NCBI RefSeq assembly: GCF_001423295.1 | Contig: NZ_LMNG01000030.1 | Location: 186,358 to 250,357 of the forward strand | Reading direction: 5' to 3' | Source of the DNA: Methylobacterium sp. Leaf112 | Lineage (GTDB): Bacteria > Pseudomonadota > Alphaproteobacteria > Rhizobiales > Beijerinckiaceae | Length of the DNA stretch: 64,000 bases | Part shown: one piece after another, positions 15,880 to 25,338 of the stretch | Layout: each line of letters starts with the position of its first letter | How positions within the stretch are numbered: position 1 is the first letter of the stretch | Program-made: the position numbers and the translations under genes | Notes under the pieces: generated by a model | Database searches by the model: none | Seen by the model: only the letters and a program-made list of their open reading frames with translations | What the model was told of the DNA's origin: nothing

Positions 15880-18348
15880 GTGAGGATCGGGGTCCGATGG
15901 CTAGCGTGGATCGTCGCGACCGTTGCCGGTCTCGTCCTGCTCGGCCAGCCGGTCGGTGCTCAGAACCAGCTCGTGATGAGTCTCGCCGCGATGCTGGCGA
16001 TGCTGGTGTTGTGGGTGTTCTTCGACGGCCCGCGTGCGCGCTTCGTGTTCCTCGCCCTCGGCTCCATGGTGGTGCTCCGCTACGTCCTGTGGCGGGTGAC
16101 GAACACCCTGCCATCCCCGGGCGACCCCGTCGGCTTCGGCTTCGGCCTGGTGCTGCTGCTCGGTGAACTCTACTGCGTCTTCATTCTGTTCGTCAGCCTC
16201 ATCATCAACGCCGATCCCCTCAGGCGTCCCCCGCCTCCCTTGGCGGCGGCGGCGGACCTTCCCGAGGTCGACGTGTTCGTGCCGACCTACAACGAGGACG
16301 AGAGCATCCTGGCGATGACCCTCGCGGCCGCGCGGCAGATGGACTACCCGGCGGACAAGCTCATCGTCTGGCTGCTCGACGACGGCGGCACGGACCAGAA
16401 ATGTGCGGATGCCGACCCCGCCAAGGCCGCGGCGGCGCGCCAGCGCAGGGTCGACCTCCAGCGGCTGTGCGGCGATCTCGGTTGCCATTACCTCACCCGC
16501 GAGCGCAACGAGCACGCCAAGGCGGGCAACCTCAACAACGGCCTCGCGCACGCACGTGGCGACGTCGTCGTGGTGTTCGATGCGGACCACGTGCCGTTCC
16601 GCTCGTTCCTCACCGAGACGGTCGGTCACTTCGCGCAGGACCCACGGCTCTTCCTGGTCCAGACCCCGCACGCGTTCCTGAACCCCGACCCTGTCGAGCG
16701 GAACCTGCGCACCTTCGACCGGATGCCGTCCGAGAACGAGATGTTCTATTCGGTGACGCAGCGCGGCCTCGACAAGTGGAACGGCTCGTTCTTCTGCGGG
16801 TCGGCGGCCCTCTTGCGGCGTACCGCCCTCGACGAGGCCGGCGGCTTCTCCGGCATCACCATCACGGAGGATTGCGAGACGGCGTTCGAGCTGCATTCGC
16901 GCGGCTGGACCAGCGTCTACGTCGACAAGCCCCTCATCGCCGGCTTGCAGCCCGACACGCTCACGGACTTCATCGGCCAGCGCTCGCGCTGGTGCCAGGG
17001 GATGTTCCAGATCCTGATGCTCAAGAATCCACTGTTCCAGAAGGGTCTCGAGCCGATCCAGAAGGTCGCCTACCTGTCGAGCATGACGTTCTGGTTCTTC
17101 CCCGTGCCGCGGCTGATCTTCATGTTCGCGCCGCTGCTGCACATCTTCTTTGACCTGAAGATCTTCGTCGCAAGCGTCGATGAGTCGATCGCCTACACGG
17201 CGACCTACATCGTCATCAACCTGATGCTGCAGAACTACGTCTACGGCAAGTTCCGCTGGCCGTTCGTCTCCGAACTATACGAGTACATCCAGGGCCTGTT
17301 CCTGGCCAAAGCCATCGTCTCCGTCATAGCCTCTCCGCGGAAACCGACCTTCAACGTCACCAACAAAGGTGCCACCCTCGACCACGACCACCTCTCGGCC
17401 CTGGCCGGTCCGTTCGTCGCCGTCTATCTGCTGTTGCTCGCGGGCTGCGGCGTCGCCGCTTATCGCTACCTGTTCGAGCCCGGCGTCACCAACCTGATGT
17501 TGGTCGTGGGCCTGTGGACCTTCTTCAACCTGATCACGGCCGGCGCGGCTTTGGGCGTCTGCGCCGAGCGCAAGGTGACGGAGCGGACGCCCTCCCTCGT
17601 CGTCGACCGCCAGGGCGCGCTGACACTGGGCGGCCGCGTCACCGACGTGACGGTGGAGCGCGTCTCGGCCGAGGCCTGCACGGTTCGGCTGAATGCCGCC
17701 TTCCTCGCCCCCGGCATGGGGCTGAAGCCGCTGCCCGGCAGCCTGTCGGTGGTGCCGGTGCCGGGCGCCCGCAGGGCCGGCCCGCTCTCGGTGACCTTGC
17801 TCGGCGTCGAGCGCACGCGTGACGAGGCGATCTGCCGCCTCGGCTTCGGTGCGCTCTCGACACAGGATTACGTCGCCCTGTCGGGCCTGATGTACGGCGA
17901 AGCCGACGCCATGCGCCGGTTTCAGCTGCGCCGCAGGCGCCACAAGGACCTGTTCACCGGAACGCTGCAGTTCGTGTGGTGGGGCTTGGTCGAGCCCGTG
18001 CGCGCCCTGCGCTACGCCTTCCTGCCGAAGCCGGCACCCGCGGCCGAGGCCCCGCCGACGGCCCAGACCCGTCCCAGCGAGAGCCCGCGCCTGGGCCTAC
18101 GTCCGCCCGACTCGAATTTCGACCAGTTCGGCACGGCCCCAGGGTCGGCCGGTCCGGGTCCGGCGGGCTCGGGTCCCACCGCCCCGGGCCCGACAGGCCC
18201 GGCGCCGATCCGGCCGGCCCCCGCGGCGGCTACGGCGAACGCACACGAGGCAGGGGCCGGCGACTGGGTCCGCCTGATGCTTGAGTTCGAGAACGAGCGC
18301 CGGCTTTCGGGCGGTCGTGCCGATCGCCGCAAGTCGGTGGCATCCTGA
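15880..18348 (+). CDS. bcsA: Cellulose synthase catalytic subunit
   Basis: Inner-membrane processive glycosyltransferase (GT2) that polymerises UDP-glucose into beta-1,4-glucan. About 822 residues from the GTG at 15880, which has AAGGAG 8 bases upstream; a GTG at 15856 is also in frame. Catalytic signatures are intact: DDGGTD (~166), FDADH (~232), TED (~328), QRSRWCQGM (~366), with multiple membrane helices on both sides. The C-terminal PilZ region (~565-680) is odd: I find ERKVTER and DVTVER where RxxxR and DxSxxG are expected, so c-di-GMP binding may be altered. It ends in a Pro/Gly-rich tail. It overlaps bcsB by one base (TGATG). Confidence 0.95.
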   Translation: MRIGVRWLAWIVATVAGLVLLGQPVGAQNQLVMSLAAMLAMLVLWVFFDGPRARFVFLALGSMVVLRYVLWRVTNTLPSPGDPVGFGFGLVLLLGELYCVFILFVSLIINADPLRRPPPPLAAAADLPEVDVFVPTYNEDESILAMTLAAARQMDYPADKLIVWLLDDGGTDQKCADADPAKAAAARQRRVDLQRLCGDLGCHYLTRERNEHAKAGNLNNGLAHARGDVVVVFDADHVPFRSFLTETVGHFAQDPRLFLVQTPHAFLNPDPVERNLRTFDRMPSENEMFYSVTQRGLDKWNGSFFCGSAALLRRTALDEAGGFSGITITEDCETAFELHSRGWTSVYVDKPLIAGLQPDTLTDFIGQRSRWCQGMFQILMLKNPLFQKGLEPIQKVAYLSSMTFWFFPVPRLIFMFAPLLHIFFDLKIFVASVDESIAYTATYIVINLMLQNYVYGKFRWPFVSELYEYIQGLFLAKAIVSVIASPRKPTFNVTNKGATLDHDHLSALAGPFVAVYLLLLAGCGVAAYRYLFEPGVTNLMLVVGLWTFFNLITAGAALGVCAERKVTERTPSLVVDRQGALTLGGRVTDVTVERVSAEACTVRLNAAFLAPGMGLKPLPGSLSVVPVPGARRAGPLSVTLLGVERTRDEAICRLGFGALSTQDYVALSGLMYGEADAMRRFQLRRRRHKDLFTGTLQFVWWGLVEPVRALRYAFLPKPAPAAEAPPTAQTRPSESPRLGLRPPDSNFDQFGTAPGSAGPGPAGSGPTAPGPTGPAPIRPAPAAATANAHEAGAGDWVRLMLEFENERRLSGGRADRRKSVAS

Positions 18349-20960
18349 TGCGCACGCTCTCGCGACGGCCTGTCCCACGGCTCCGCCGTCTGGTCCGCAT
18401 CGTGCGGGCCACGGGCCTCTGCACGGTCCTGCTCGCAGGCGCGGCGAACGCACAGACGTTCCTCGGCGGCAGACCCTCCGACCGGTTCGGCGGGCCCCCG
18501 GCTCCCGAGACGCAGCGCCCGGCCACCGCCCCGACGGGCGGCCCCAAGCTCGGCAATTCGCCCCCGGGCGGTCCCACGGCGGGCCGGGTCACCGAGGCCG
18601 GATCGACCATCGCGTCGGCGCGACGACTGCCCTCCGGGACGCGCGGCATGCGCCTCTCGGGCGAGGCCGACAGCCTGCAATATCCGGTGTTCCTCACCCC
18701 CGGTCAGGCCCGCGGCCCGGCCCGGATGCGCGTCTCCTACCTGTCGGCGATCTCGGTGGCCCCGGAATCCTCCGAGCTGACCGTCACGGTCAACGACGAG
18801 AAGATCGGTTGGACCCGGGTTCAGGCGCCGGGCGCGGTGAAGGTGGTCGAATTCGCGATACCGGACGGTCGCTTGAAGCCGGGCTACAATGCCGTGCGGC
18901 TCAGCGTGATCCAACGCCACCGTGTCGATTGCTCCGTCGACGCCACCTACGAGTTGTGGACCCAGATCGATCCGTCCCGAACGGGGCTGGTGGTTCAGCC
19001 CGCCGGCCAGGACCTCGACCTGCGCAACCTCGCGGCGCTCGAACCGGACGAGAGCGGAGCCCTGCCGGTGCGTGTCCTGCTCACCGAGAAACCGAGCCTG
19101 AAACGCCTGCGACGCATGATCGGGGCGGTTCAGGCGATCGCCCTGGTCGGGCGCCTCGCGCGGCCGGCCGTGGAGTTCGGCGGTCCGATGGCGGGCCGTG
19201 CCGGCCTCAACCTCGTGGTCGGCACGGCCGAAGAGTTGCGCGGCGTCGACGGCGTGGCCGACCTCGGCGCGATCACGGGACCCAAGCTCGCGCTGCTTCC
19301 CGACCGGAGCGACCGTGCCCCCACCCTCGTGGTCACGGGTGCGGGCGACGGCGACGTGGCCGAGGCGATCCAGACCCTGGCGCGGGCACCGGAGGGGGCC
19401 GGGGGCGAGGATCTCGCCGACCTCACCCGTGGCTACGAGGTCACGGGTGGCGAGACCCTGAGCCTCGATGCCGTCGGCATCGCCTCGCAGGAATTCAACG
19501 GCCGCCTGCTGCGCACGCGGTTCGAACTCCGGCTGCCCGCCGATTTCGTTCCGGCGGATTACGGGAAGGTGATGCTCCATCTGGCCGGGGCCTCCGCCGC
19601 GCGCCTGTCGCCGGAGGCGCGGATCATCGTCGACGTAAACGGCCGGAACGCCGCGAGCGTCCCCTTGGCCTATGCCAATGGGGAGCTGTTCGAGGACAGT
19701 GCGGTTCCGCTCCCCCTCGGCCTGTGGCGGCCCGGCCTGAACCGGATCGACATCTCCGCCCAGGTGCCGACGGACGCCGACCGGACCTGCGACACCCTGC
19801 AGCCGGGCTCGACCCAGGCGCGCTTCCTGCTCCTCCAGAAGACGCGCATCGTGATTCCGCGCCTCGCGCGCGCCGTGCGCAATCCGGATCTCGCCGCCGT
19901 GAAGGGCGGGGCGATCCCGTTCATCGCCGCCGGAGGCCAGCCCCGGCTCGTCCTGCCGACGCCGGACCGGGATTCGGCCGCCGCTGCCGCGGTGATCGCC
20001 GCCCGCCTCGCCATCGCGGCCAAGCGGATCATCGACTTCGAGGTGACCTCCGACCACGAGGGCGGGCGCGGCCCCGCCCTCGTGGTCGCCCCCGCCCGTG
20101 CACTCAATCCTGCCACCGTCGCGTCCGTGGGCCTCGACCCCGACCGTATCCGGCAGGGCTGGGAGGGTCGGGCCGAGACCGTCGCGGCGCCGGGACCCGC
20201 CGGCGCCGAAGGGATCCTCACCCTCGACCGGCTCCGGCGCAACGTTCCCATGCGCTGTGCCTTGCCATCCGCCGTGATGCCGCTTCGCCTCGCGGACGGA
20301 GCCGCCGAACGGGTCCGCGAGCGCCGCGCCGGACCGCCCGCCACACCGGTCCCGGCCCCGATGCAGACCGCCTCGCCCCTCGTCCAGCTCTCGGGCGCCG
20401 ACGGCGACGGCGGCTCCTCGTCGGGGGACCTCGTCGCCAAGTGGGACCAGCGCCTGCGCGCCGGCCCGTCCTCCCTCGACACCCTGGCGGACGCCGGCAA
20501 TGCCATCTCGGATCGCGCCCAGCAGGTGTGGCACGCCCTGGTGGACGGGGTCGGGATGGCGCCGGGCAAGTCCGTCGAGACCTTCGATGCCCGGGCCTCC
20601 CTGATCGTCGCCCAGGGCGCCGGTGCCTCGTTCGATTCCAGCGTCGTCCTGGTGACCGCTCCGAATGCGTGGCTCCTCAAGGCTTCGGCGTCCTGCCTCG
20701 TCGATCCGCGGGTTTGGACGAACCTCTTCGGACGTGCCGCCTTCCTCGACGCGGCGGAAGGCACCTTCACCATCGACCAGCCGGAGAGCGTGAGCGTGAT
20801 CGAGACCCAGCCGCGCAGCCTGTCGAACCTTTGGCTGCTGGCCGCCGCGTGGCTGTCCCTCAATCCCGCGATCTACGTGGTCCTCATGCTGCTGGTGGCG
20901 CTCTGCCTCGGCTTGGCGACGGCGGCCCTGGTGCGCGATGTCGGCCGGAGCAACCGATGA
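18348..20960 (+). CDS. bcsB: Cellulose synthase periplasmic subunit
   Basis: 870 residues: basic N-terminus, signal sequence (GLCTVLLAGAANAQ), a low-complexity Pro/Gly linker, then the large periplasmic carbohydrate-binding and ferredoxin-like region (~100-830), and a C-terminal membrane anchor (AIYVVLMLLVALCLGLATAAL) that docks on BcsA. Family features include SVAPESSELTVTVND and HRVDCSVDATYELWT. BcsB guides the nascent glucan through the periplasm. The start codon overlaps the bcsA stop, so translation is coupled. Length fits the family (about 750-900). Confidence 0.93.
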   Translation: MRTLSRRPVPRLRRLVRIVRATGLCTVLLAGAANAQTFLGGRPSDRFGGPPAPETQRPATAPTGGPKLGNSPPGGPTAGRVTEAGSTIASARRLPSGTRGMRLSGEADSLQYPVFLTPGQARGPARMRVSYLSAISVAPESSELTVTVNDEKIGWTRVQAPGAVKVVEFAIPDGRLKPGYNAVRLSVIQRHRVDCSVDATYELWTQIDPSRTGLVVQPAGQDLDLRNLAALEPDESGALPVRVLLTEKPSLKRLRRMIGAVQAIALVGRLARPAVEFGGPMAGRAGLNLVVGTAEELRGVDGVADLGAITGPKLALLPDRSDRAPTLVVTGAGDGDVAEAIQTLARAPEGAGGEDLADLTRGYEVTGGETLSLDAVGIASQEFNGRLLRTRFELRLPADFVPADYGKVMLHLAGASAARLSPEARIIVDVNGRNAASVPLAYANGELFEDSAVPLPLGLWRPGLNRIDISAQVPTDADRTCDTLQPGSTQARFLLLQKTRIVIPRLARAVRNPDLAAVKGGAIPFIAAGGQPRLVLPTPDRDSAAAAAVIAARLAIAAKRIIDFEVTSDHEGGRGPALVVAPARALNPATVASVGLDPDRIRQGWEGRAETVAAPGPAGAEGILTLDRLRRNVPMRCALPSAVMPLRLADGAAERVRERRAGPPATPVPAPMQTASPLVQLSGADGDGGSSSGDLVAKWDQRLRAGPSSLDTLADAGNAISDRAQQVWHALVDGVGMAPGKSVETFDARASLIVAQGAGASFDSSVVLVTAPNAWLLKASASCLVDPRVWTNLFGRAAFLDAAEGTFTIDQPESVSVIETQPRSLSNLWLLAAAWLSLNPAIYVVLMLLVALCLGLATAALVRDVGRSNR

Positions 20961-22192
20961 AGCCGCTCGTCCACCGCGTCCGCGGGCTCGTCATGGCGGC
21001 CGCCCTCGGCCTCGCCCCGTCCATCGCGCCCGCGCAGACCACACCGAAACCGGCGCAGGCCCAGAAAGCCGAGCCGGCCGACGAGCCGACGCGCGAGATG
21101 TCCCGCCCCGCTCCCACGGGAACCGCCGTGCCGCCATCCACCGCCCTACCGTCCGCCCCGGGCGATGGGAGCGGCCCGGCGACCACGGTCCCGGTTCTGG
21201 CGGGCGCCCTCGGGGATTCGCCCGGATGGCGCACCTACCGCGCCCGGTTCGTCACCGCGGCGGGGCGTGTCGTCGATACGGCGAACGGGTCCATCAGCCA
21301 CAGCGAAGGCCAAGGTTACGGCATGCTCCTGGCGGTGGCCGCCGACGACCGCGCCACCTTCGAGCGGATCTGGGGATGGACCCGCGCCAACCTGATGGTT
21401 CGCTCCGACGCGCTCCTGGCCTGGCGCTGGGCGCCGGACCAGCGCCCGGCCGTGTCCGACCTGAACGACGCCACGGATGGCGACCTCCTCGTCGCCTGGG
21501 CCCTCACCGAGGCGGCGGAAGCCTGGGGCGAAGGCGCCTACCGCACGGCCGCGCGCCGCATCGCCGTCGAGGTCGGCCGCAAAGCGATGCTGTTCAAGGA
21601 CCCGCACGGCACTCTCCTGCTTCCGGCGGTGGCGGGGTTCTCGGCGGCCGACCGACCGGACGGCCCGCTGGTGAACCTGTCCTACTGGGTGTTTCCGGCG
21701 TTCCAGCGCCTCGGTCTCGTTGCCCCGGAATACGATTGGCAGGGCCTGATCCGGAGCGGAATCGACATCCTGCGCCAAGCCCGGTTCGGACCGTCACGCC
21801 TTCCCACGGAGTGGATCTCCATGAAGGCGGAGCCCCGCCCGGCCGACGGCTTTCCGGCGCTGTTCTCCTACAACGCGATCCGCGTGCCGCTCTATCTCGC
21901 CTGGGCGGGGGTGGGACGCCCGGAGGATTACGCGCCGTTCGCCACCCTGTGGAACAGCACGGACGTCGATCGCCTGCCCATCGTCGACACCCGCGACGGG
22001 CGCGCCGTCGAATGGCTCACGGAGAAAGGCTACGCCGCGCTGGCCAGCCTCGTGGCCTGCGCCGCCGATGGCCGGGCCGTTCCGGCCGATTTCGAGACGG
22101 TGCGCGACACCGAGAACTACTATCCGACGACGGTGCAGCTCCTCAGCATGGTCGCGGTTCGGATGAGGTACGCGTCATGCCTGAAGCGCTGA
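20957..22192 (+). CDS. bcsZ: Glycoside hydrolase family 8 endoglucanase
   Basis: Periplasmic endo-beta-1,4-glucanase that trims nascent cellulose and is needed for normal fibre formation in other bacteria. 411 residues: signal peptide (VMAAALGLAPSIAPAQ), a ~70-residue Pro/Thr/Ala-rich linker, then the GH8 barrel. SHSEGQGYGM (~113) contains the general-acid Glu and DATDGDL (~170) the family Asp; YNAIRVPLYLAW is also typical. The start overlaps the bcsB stop by ATGA. The extended linker is longer than in enterobacterial BcsZ. Confidence 0.93.
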   Translation: MKPLVHRVRGLVMAAALGLAPSIAPAQTTPKPAQAQKAEPADEPTREMSRPAPTGTAVPPSTALPSAPGDGSGPATTVPVLAGALGDSPGWRTYRARFVTAAGRVVDTANGSISHSEGQGYGMLLAVAADDRATFERIWGWTRANLMVRSDALLAWRWAPDQRPAVSDLNDATDGDLLVAWALTEAAEAWGEGAYRTAARRIAVEVGRKAMLFKDPHGTLLLPAVAGFSAADRPDGPLVNLSYWVFPAFQRLGLVAPEYDWQGLIRSGIDILRQARFGPSRLPTEWISMKAEPRPADGFPALFSYNAIRVPLYLAWAGVGRPEDYAPFATLWNSTDVDRLPIVDTRDGRAVEWLTEKGYAALASLVACAADGRAVPADFETVRDTENYYPTTVQLLSMVAVRMRYASCLKR

Positions 22193-24168
22193 GCCGTTCC
22201 TTCGGCAGCGAAGCCGTGCGCGTTGGCCTCGGGCTCCTCCTCGCCAGCGGTGTCGCCGGGGCCGCATTCGCCCAGACGCCGACGCCCGGTCGGCAGGTCG
22301 TCTATGGCGATGGTGCGCGTGCGCCCGCCATCCTGGCGGCTCCCACCACGGCCGCGACCCCCGGCATGGTGGACGAGAGCGCCCTGCGCTACTACGCGGC
22401 CCAGAAGCAGACGGCCCGGATGAAGGCCGAGATCGGCCGTCTGAAGCGGCTGTATCCGGGCTGGACCGAGCCGGAGGACCTCGACACCCTGAAGCCGAGC
22501 CCGCCGGAGGAAGCCCCGCTCTGGGACCTCTTCACCGCCGGCCGCTTCGACGACCTGCGGGAGGCGATCGCTAACCGCCGGGCGTCCGACACCGCCTGGC
22601 AACCCTCCGAAGAACTGACGCGCAAGCTCCTGCGGGCCGAATTCCGAAGCCGGATCACCGCCTTGGGTACCGCACAGGGGGCAAAGCGCGCCGAGGATGT
22701 GGTCGCGCTGTATCGGGCCGACCAAGCCGCACTCGACCCGTCCGACGTCGAGAGCATCTGGACCATCGCGGACAGCCTCGCCGCCATGGGCAGCACCGAG
22801 GAGGCGCAGACGCTCTATCGCTCGGTGCTTCAGGGCAACGCCGATGCGGGCGCGCGCCGGGCCACGATCCAGAAGGCCATGGCCTACCTGAAGATGGCTC
22901 AGGCCGAGGAACTCATCGCCCTCGGCCGCGGCGAGGCCGACCGGAAGGGCGACGGGAAAGCCGAGTTCGATCCGATCCGCCTCGACATCACCCGTGCGCA
23001 GATCGCCGCGTTGCTGCACGACGACCCGGCCCAGGAACCCAAGGTTCCGGACCTCGCGGCGTTCCAGGCCTACGCCAAGGCGTCGAACGATCCAGGCCAG
23101 ACCAGCCTGCTCGGGTGGTACGGCTACAAGCGGCGCCAGTATCGCGACGCCCTCGACTGGTTCAAGCTCGCCATCGCGCATGGCGGCGACGCCATGGTGG
23201 CGCACGGCCTCGCCCACACCCTGCGGGCCCTCAATCGGGTGCGGGACGCCGAGGAGGTAGCTTATGCGTGGCGGGACCGTTTCGTCGGCAACGAAATCCT
23301 CTACATCGATCTGCTGGAGCGCCGCCTGACGCAGGCCAACCCACCCTTCGTCGAGCCGGCCCGCATCGAGCGCTACGCGAAAGTGGTCGCGGCGTCCGGC
23401 TCGGGCGAGGGCGCCCAGGCCCTCGGCTGGTACGCCTACAATTCCTGCCAGTTCGAGGCGGCCCTGGAGTGGTTCCAGCGGGGCGTCGCCTGGCTCCCGG
23501 GCGAAACCACGGTGCTCGGCTACGCCCTGACCCTGCAACGGCTCAAGCGCCAGCGCGAGTATCTCGAGGTGATCAACCGCTACGACGGCCTGTTCCCGAA
23601 GGTGGTGGACCTCCTGTTCCGCGAGGATGTGGGCGGACCGCCGCTGCCGTGCCAAGCGACGCCTCAGCCCGCTGCGCGGCAGGCCGCCGCCGCACCGCCG
23701 GCTGCCGAGCCGAGCTATGGCCGGGTGCCGAAGCCCGGAACGTCGGCCCCGGGCGCCGCCGGCCTGCCGCCCGCGATCCAGCGCAAGGAATTCCCCCTCG
23801 CCGTCGCCCTCGACAACCCGCTGCGCTTTCCGGCGCCGTCGGCGCAGCGCCTCGTGACCGAGAACCCGCCCGGCACCTATGCGCCGGAACCGGTCATGCC
23901 GGCGCCACCCCTCGTGGCACGCCGGGTTCCCGGCGCGGGCGCCATGCCCTACGAGCGCTACGGCTTCGCCCTGCTGCCCGGCTACAACGGGAGCGACAAG
24001 CCGAGCGGCATGCCGCTTCCGGCCGCCGGTACCTTGTGGCGGCAGCAAGAGGCGGAGCGGACGGCGGTGCCGGGTCGCTCGGTTTCCGAGGACGATCGTT
24101 TCTCGGCGCCCGGCCGCGCCTCGGCGCTCGACGCAACCGGCGCGGACACTCGACGGGGCCTGCCTTGA
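22177..24168 (+). CDS. TPR-containing periplasmic protein of the cellulose operon
   Basis: 663 residues. After a signal peptide (GLGLLLASGVAGAAFAQ) come helical TPR/SEL-like repeats (LLGWYGYKRRQYRDALDWFK and ALGWYAYNSCQFEAALEWFQ are two clear copies) over ~60-500. A Pro/Ala-rich C-terminus follows. The operon position and TPR content match the periplasmic half of BcsC, but no C-terminal beta barrel is visible: the last 170 residues are low-complexity and contain no strand pattern. It overlaps bcsZ by 16 bases. It could be a scaffold linking BcsB to an outer-membrane partner. Confidence 0.8.
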   Translation: MPEALSRSFGSEAVRVGLGLLLASGVAGAAFAQTPTPGRQVVYGDGARAPAILAAPTTAATPGMVDESALRYYAAQKQTARMKAEIGRLKRLYPGWTEPEDLDTLKPSPPEEAPLWDLFTAGRFDDLREAIANRRASDTAWQPSEELTRKLLRAEFRSRITALGTAQGAKRAEDVVALYRADQAALDPSDVESIWTIADSLAAMGSTEEAQTLYRSVLQGNADAGARRATIQKAMAYLKMAQAEELIALGRGEADRKGDGKAEFDPIRLDITRAQIAALLHDDPAQEPKVPDLAAFQAYAKASNDPGQTSLLGWYGYKRRQYRDALDWFKLAIAHGGDAMVAHGLAHTLRALNRVRDAEEVAYAWRDRFVGNEILYIDLLERRLTQANPPFVEPARIERYAKVVAASGSGEGAQALGWYAYNSCQFEAALEWFQRGVAWLPGETTVLGYALTLQRLKRQREYLEVINRYDGLFPKVVDLLFREDVGGPPLPCQATPQPAARQAAAAPPAAEPSYGRVPKPGTSAPGAAGLPPAIQRKEFPLAVALDNPLRFPAPSAQRLVTENPPGTYAPEPVMPAPPLVARRVPGAGAMPYERYGFALLPGYNGSDKPSGMPLPAAGTLWRQQEAERTAVPGRSVSEDDRFSAPGRASALDATGADTRRGLP

Positions 24169-25190
24169 TCCACCACGTGCGCCGATTTCCTGCTGCCCGG
24201 TTCGCCGCCACCGCGGCCTTGGCCCTGCTCGCCATCGGCCCGGCGGCGCAGGCGGCGCCCGTGCTGCGCCTGCCGGGCGCCGGGCGGGTGGTCGCCACGA
24301 ACGACACCCTCGTGCGCGACGGCTTCGACCAGCGCATCCAGTTCGGCGGTGGCACCGGCACGAATGCGGCGAATCTCGCCCTGCGCACTCAGACCGCCGA
24401 TCTCGTCCTGGCTTTTCCAGCGAACCTCGCGCGGCCGAACCGCGCCGGGATCGACGCCGAGATCGCCGCCCTGTTTCCCGGTCAGATCCTGCGCGTGCTT
24501 CCGGTTCCGCGCCGGAACGCCTACGGCCCCGTCGGCATGGCCGTGGGTGCCGACTGTCTCTACGCCTGGCAGTGGATCGACCTGACCCCCGCCATGATGC
24601 AGGCCTCCGGCCGACCGCGCCTGTTCGGCGCCCTGAGCCGACCCGATCCCATCGGGGCGCTGTCGCTCCGCATCCGCCTGTGCCGGACCGAGCAGGCCAG
24701 CCTGCCGGACCTCATCGCAGCCGTGGAGAGCATGAGACTGGACCTCGTGGCGCGTCCCCAGGCGGATGTGGGGATCGCGCCTGCCGGCACCGAGCCCACC
24801 CGCATCCGGCGCCGCCCCCGCCCGGTCGCGGGCGCAGAGACGGCGCGGAGGGAGCGCGCCACGCCGCCGCGGCCGGTCGAGGCACGGACGAGACCTGAGC
24901 CCGCGCCCAAGGCCGGCGCCGTACCGGAAGCGGCCGGTCGCCGATTCATCGCCCCGGCGCCCTCGAACGAGGCTGTCGCGGCACCCGTCACCCGTCCGGT
25001 GCCGGGTGCCGTACCGGGTCCCGCGCCCGGCGGCCGGTACATCACGGATGTGATCCAGCAGCCCGAGGCGCCGGCCCGCGGGGTTCCGACGCCCGCGCCC
25101 AATCCGGTCGGGCGGCCGACGGGCGGTGAGGCCGTATCGTCGGACCTTCCAGCCCAGGCCTATCGCCCCGGCCAGCGCAGCCCTCGCTGA
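24165..25190 (+). CDS. bcsN: Cellulose biosynthesis protein BcsN
   Basis: About 341 residues from a TTG at 24165 that overlaps the preceding stop (TTGA); a GTG at 24177 is an alternative. Signal peptide (FAATAALALLAIGPAAQA), then a ~170-residue domain with VPRRNAYGPVGMAVGADCLYAWQWIDL and LSLRIRLCRTEQASLPDL, matching BcsN proteins of rhizobial cellulose operons. The second half is Pro/Arg/Ala-rich and disordered. The two Cys in the domain could form a disulfide. Role in cellulose synthesis inferred from linkage; biochemical function unknown. Last gene of the operon. Confidence 0.75.
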   Translation: MIHHVRRFPAARFAATAALALLAIGPAAQAAPVLRLPGAGRVVATNDTLVRDGFDQRIQFGGGTGTNAANLALRTQTADLVLAFPANLARPNRAGIDAEIAALFPGQILRVLPVPRRNAYGPVGMAVGADCLYAWQWIDLTPAMMQASGRPRLFGALSRPDPIGALSLRIRLCRTEQASLPDLIAAVESMRLDLVARPQADVGIAPAGTEPTRIRRRPRPVAGAETARRERATPPRPVEARTRPEPAPKAGAVPEAAGRRFIAPAPSNEAVAAPVTRPVPGAVPGPAPGGRYITDVIQQPEAPARGVPTPAPNPVGRPTGGEAVSSDLPAQAYRPGQRSPR

Positions 25191-25256
25191 AACGCCCGCG
25201 ACGGCGTCTTTCCCGCGATCGCGATCACGCCCCCTCGACCGCCCCGTCTTATGAGG

Positions 25257-25271
25257 TTAACCAACCCTTAA
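25257..25271 (+). promoter_or_regulatory. Perfect CtrA-type binding box
   Basis: TTAACCAACCCTTAA, an exact match to the TTAA-N7-TTAA consensus of the alphaproteobacterial cell-cycle regulator CtrA. It lies about 68 bases before the start of the heparinase-like gene. In DNA this GC-rich, an exact match by chance in a promoter is unlikely. Confidence 0.6.
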
Positions 25272-25338
25272 GACGCACGGCCTAGGTTGAGGGCGAGGGA
25301 ATCCGGCCATATGCCGGCCCTTCGGGAAGGGAGACGGC

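Noticed and set aside
18120-18250. Gly/Pro repeats at the end of bcsA
   Set aside because: Low-complexity tail only; not regular enough to call a tandem repeat element.
18281-20956. Very long alternative open frame across bcsB
   Set aside because: Its translation is Arg/Pro/Gly-rich shadow sequence of bcsB in high-GC DNA; only the part from 20957 (bcsZ) is real.
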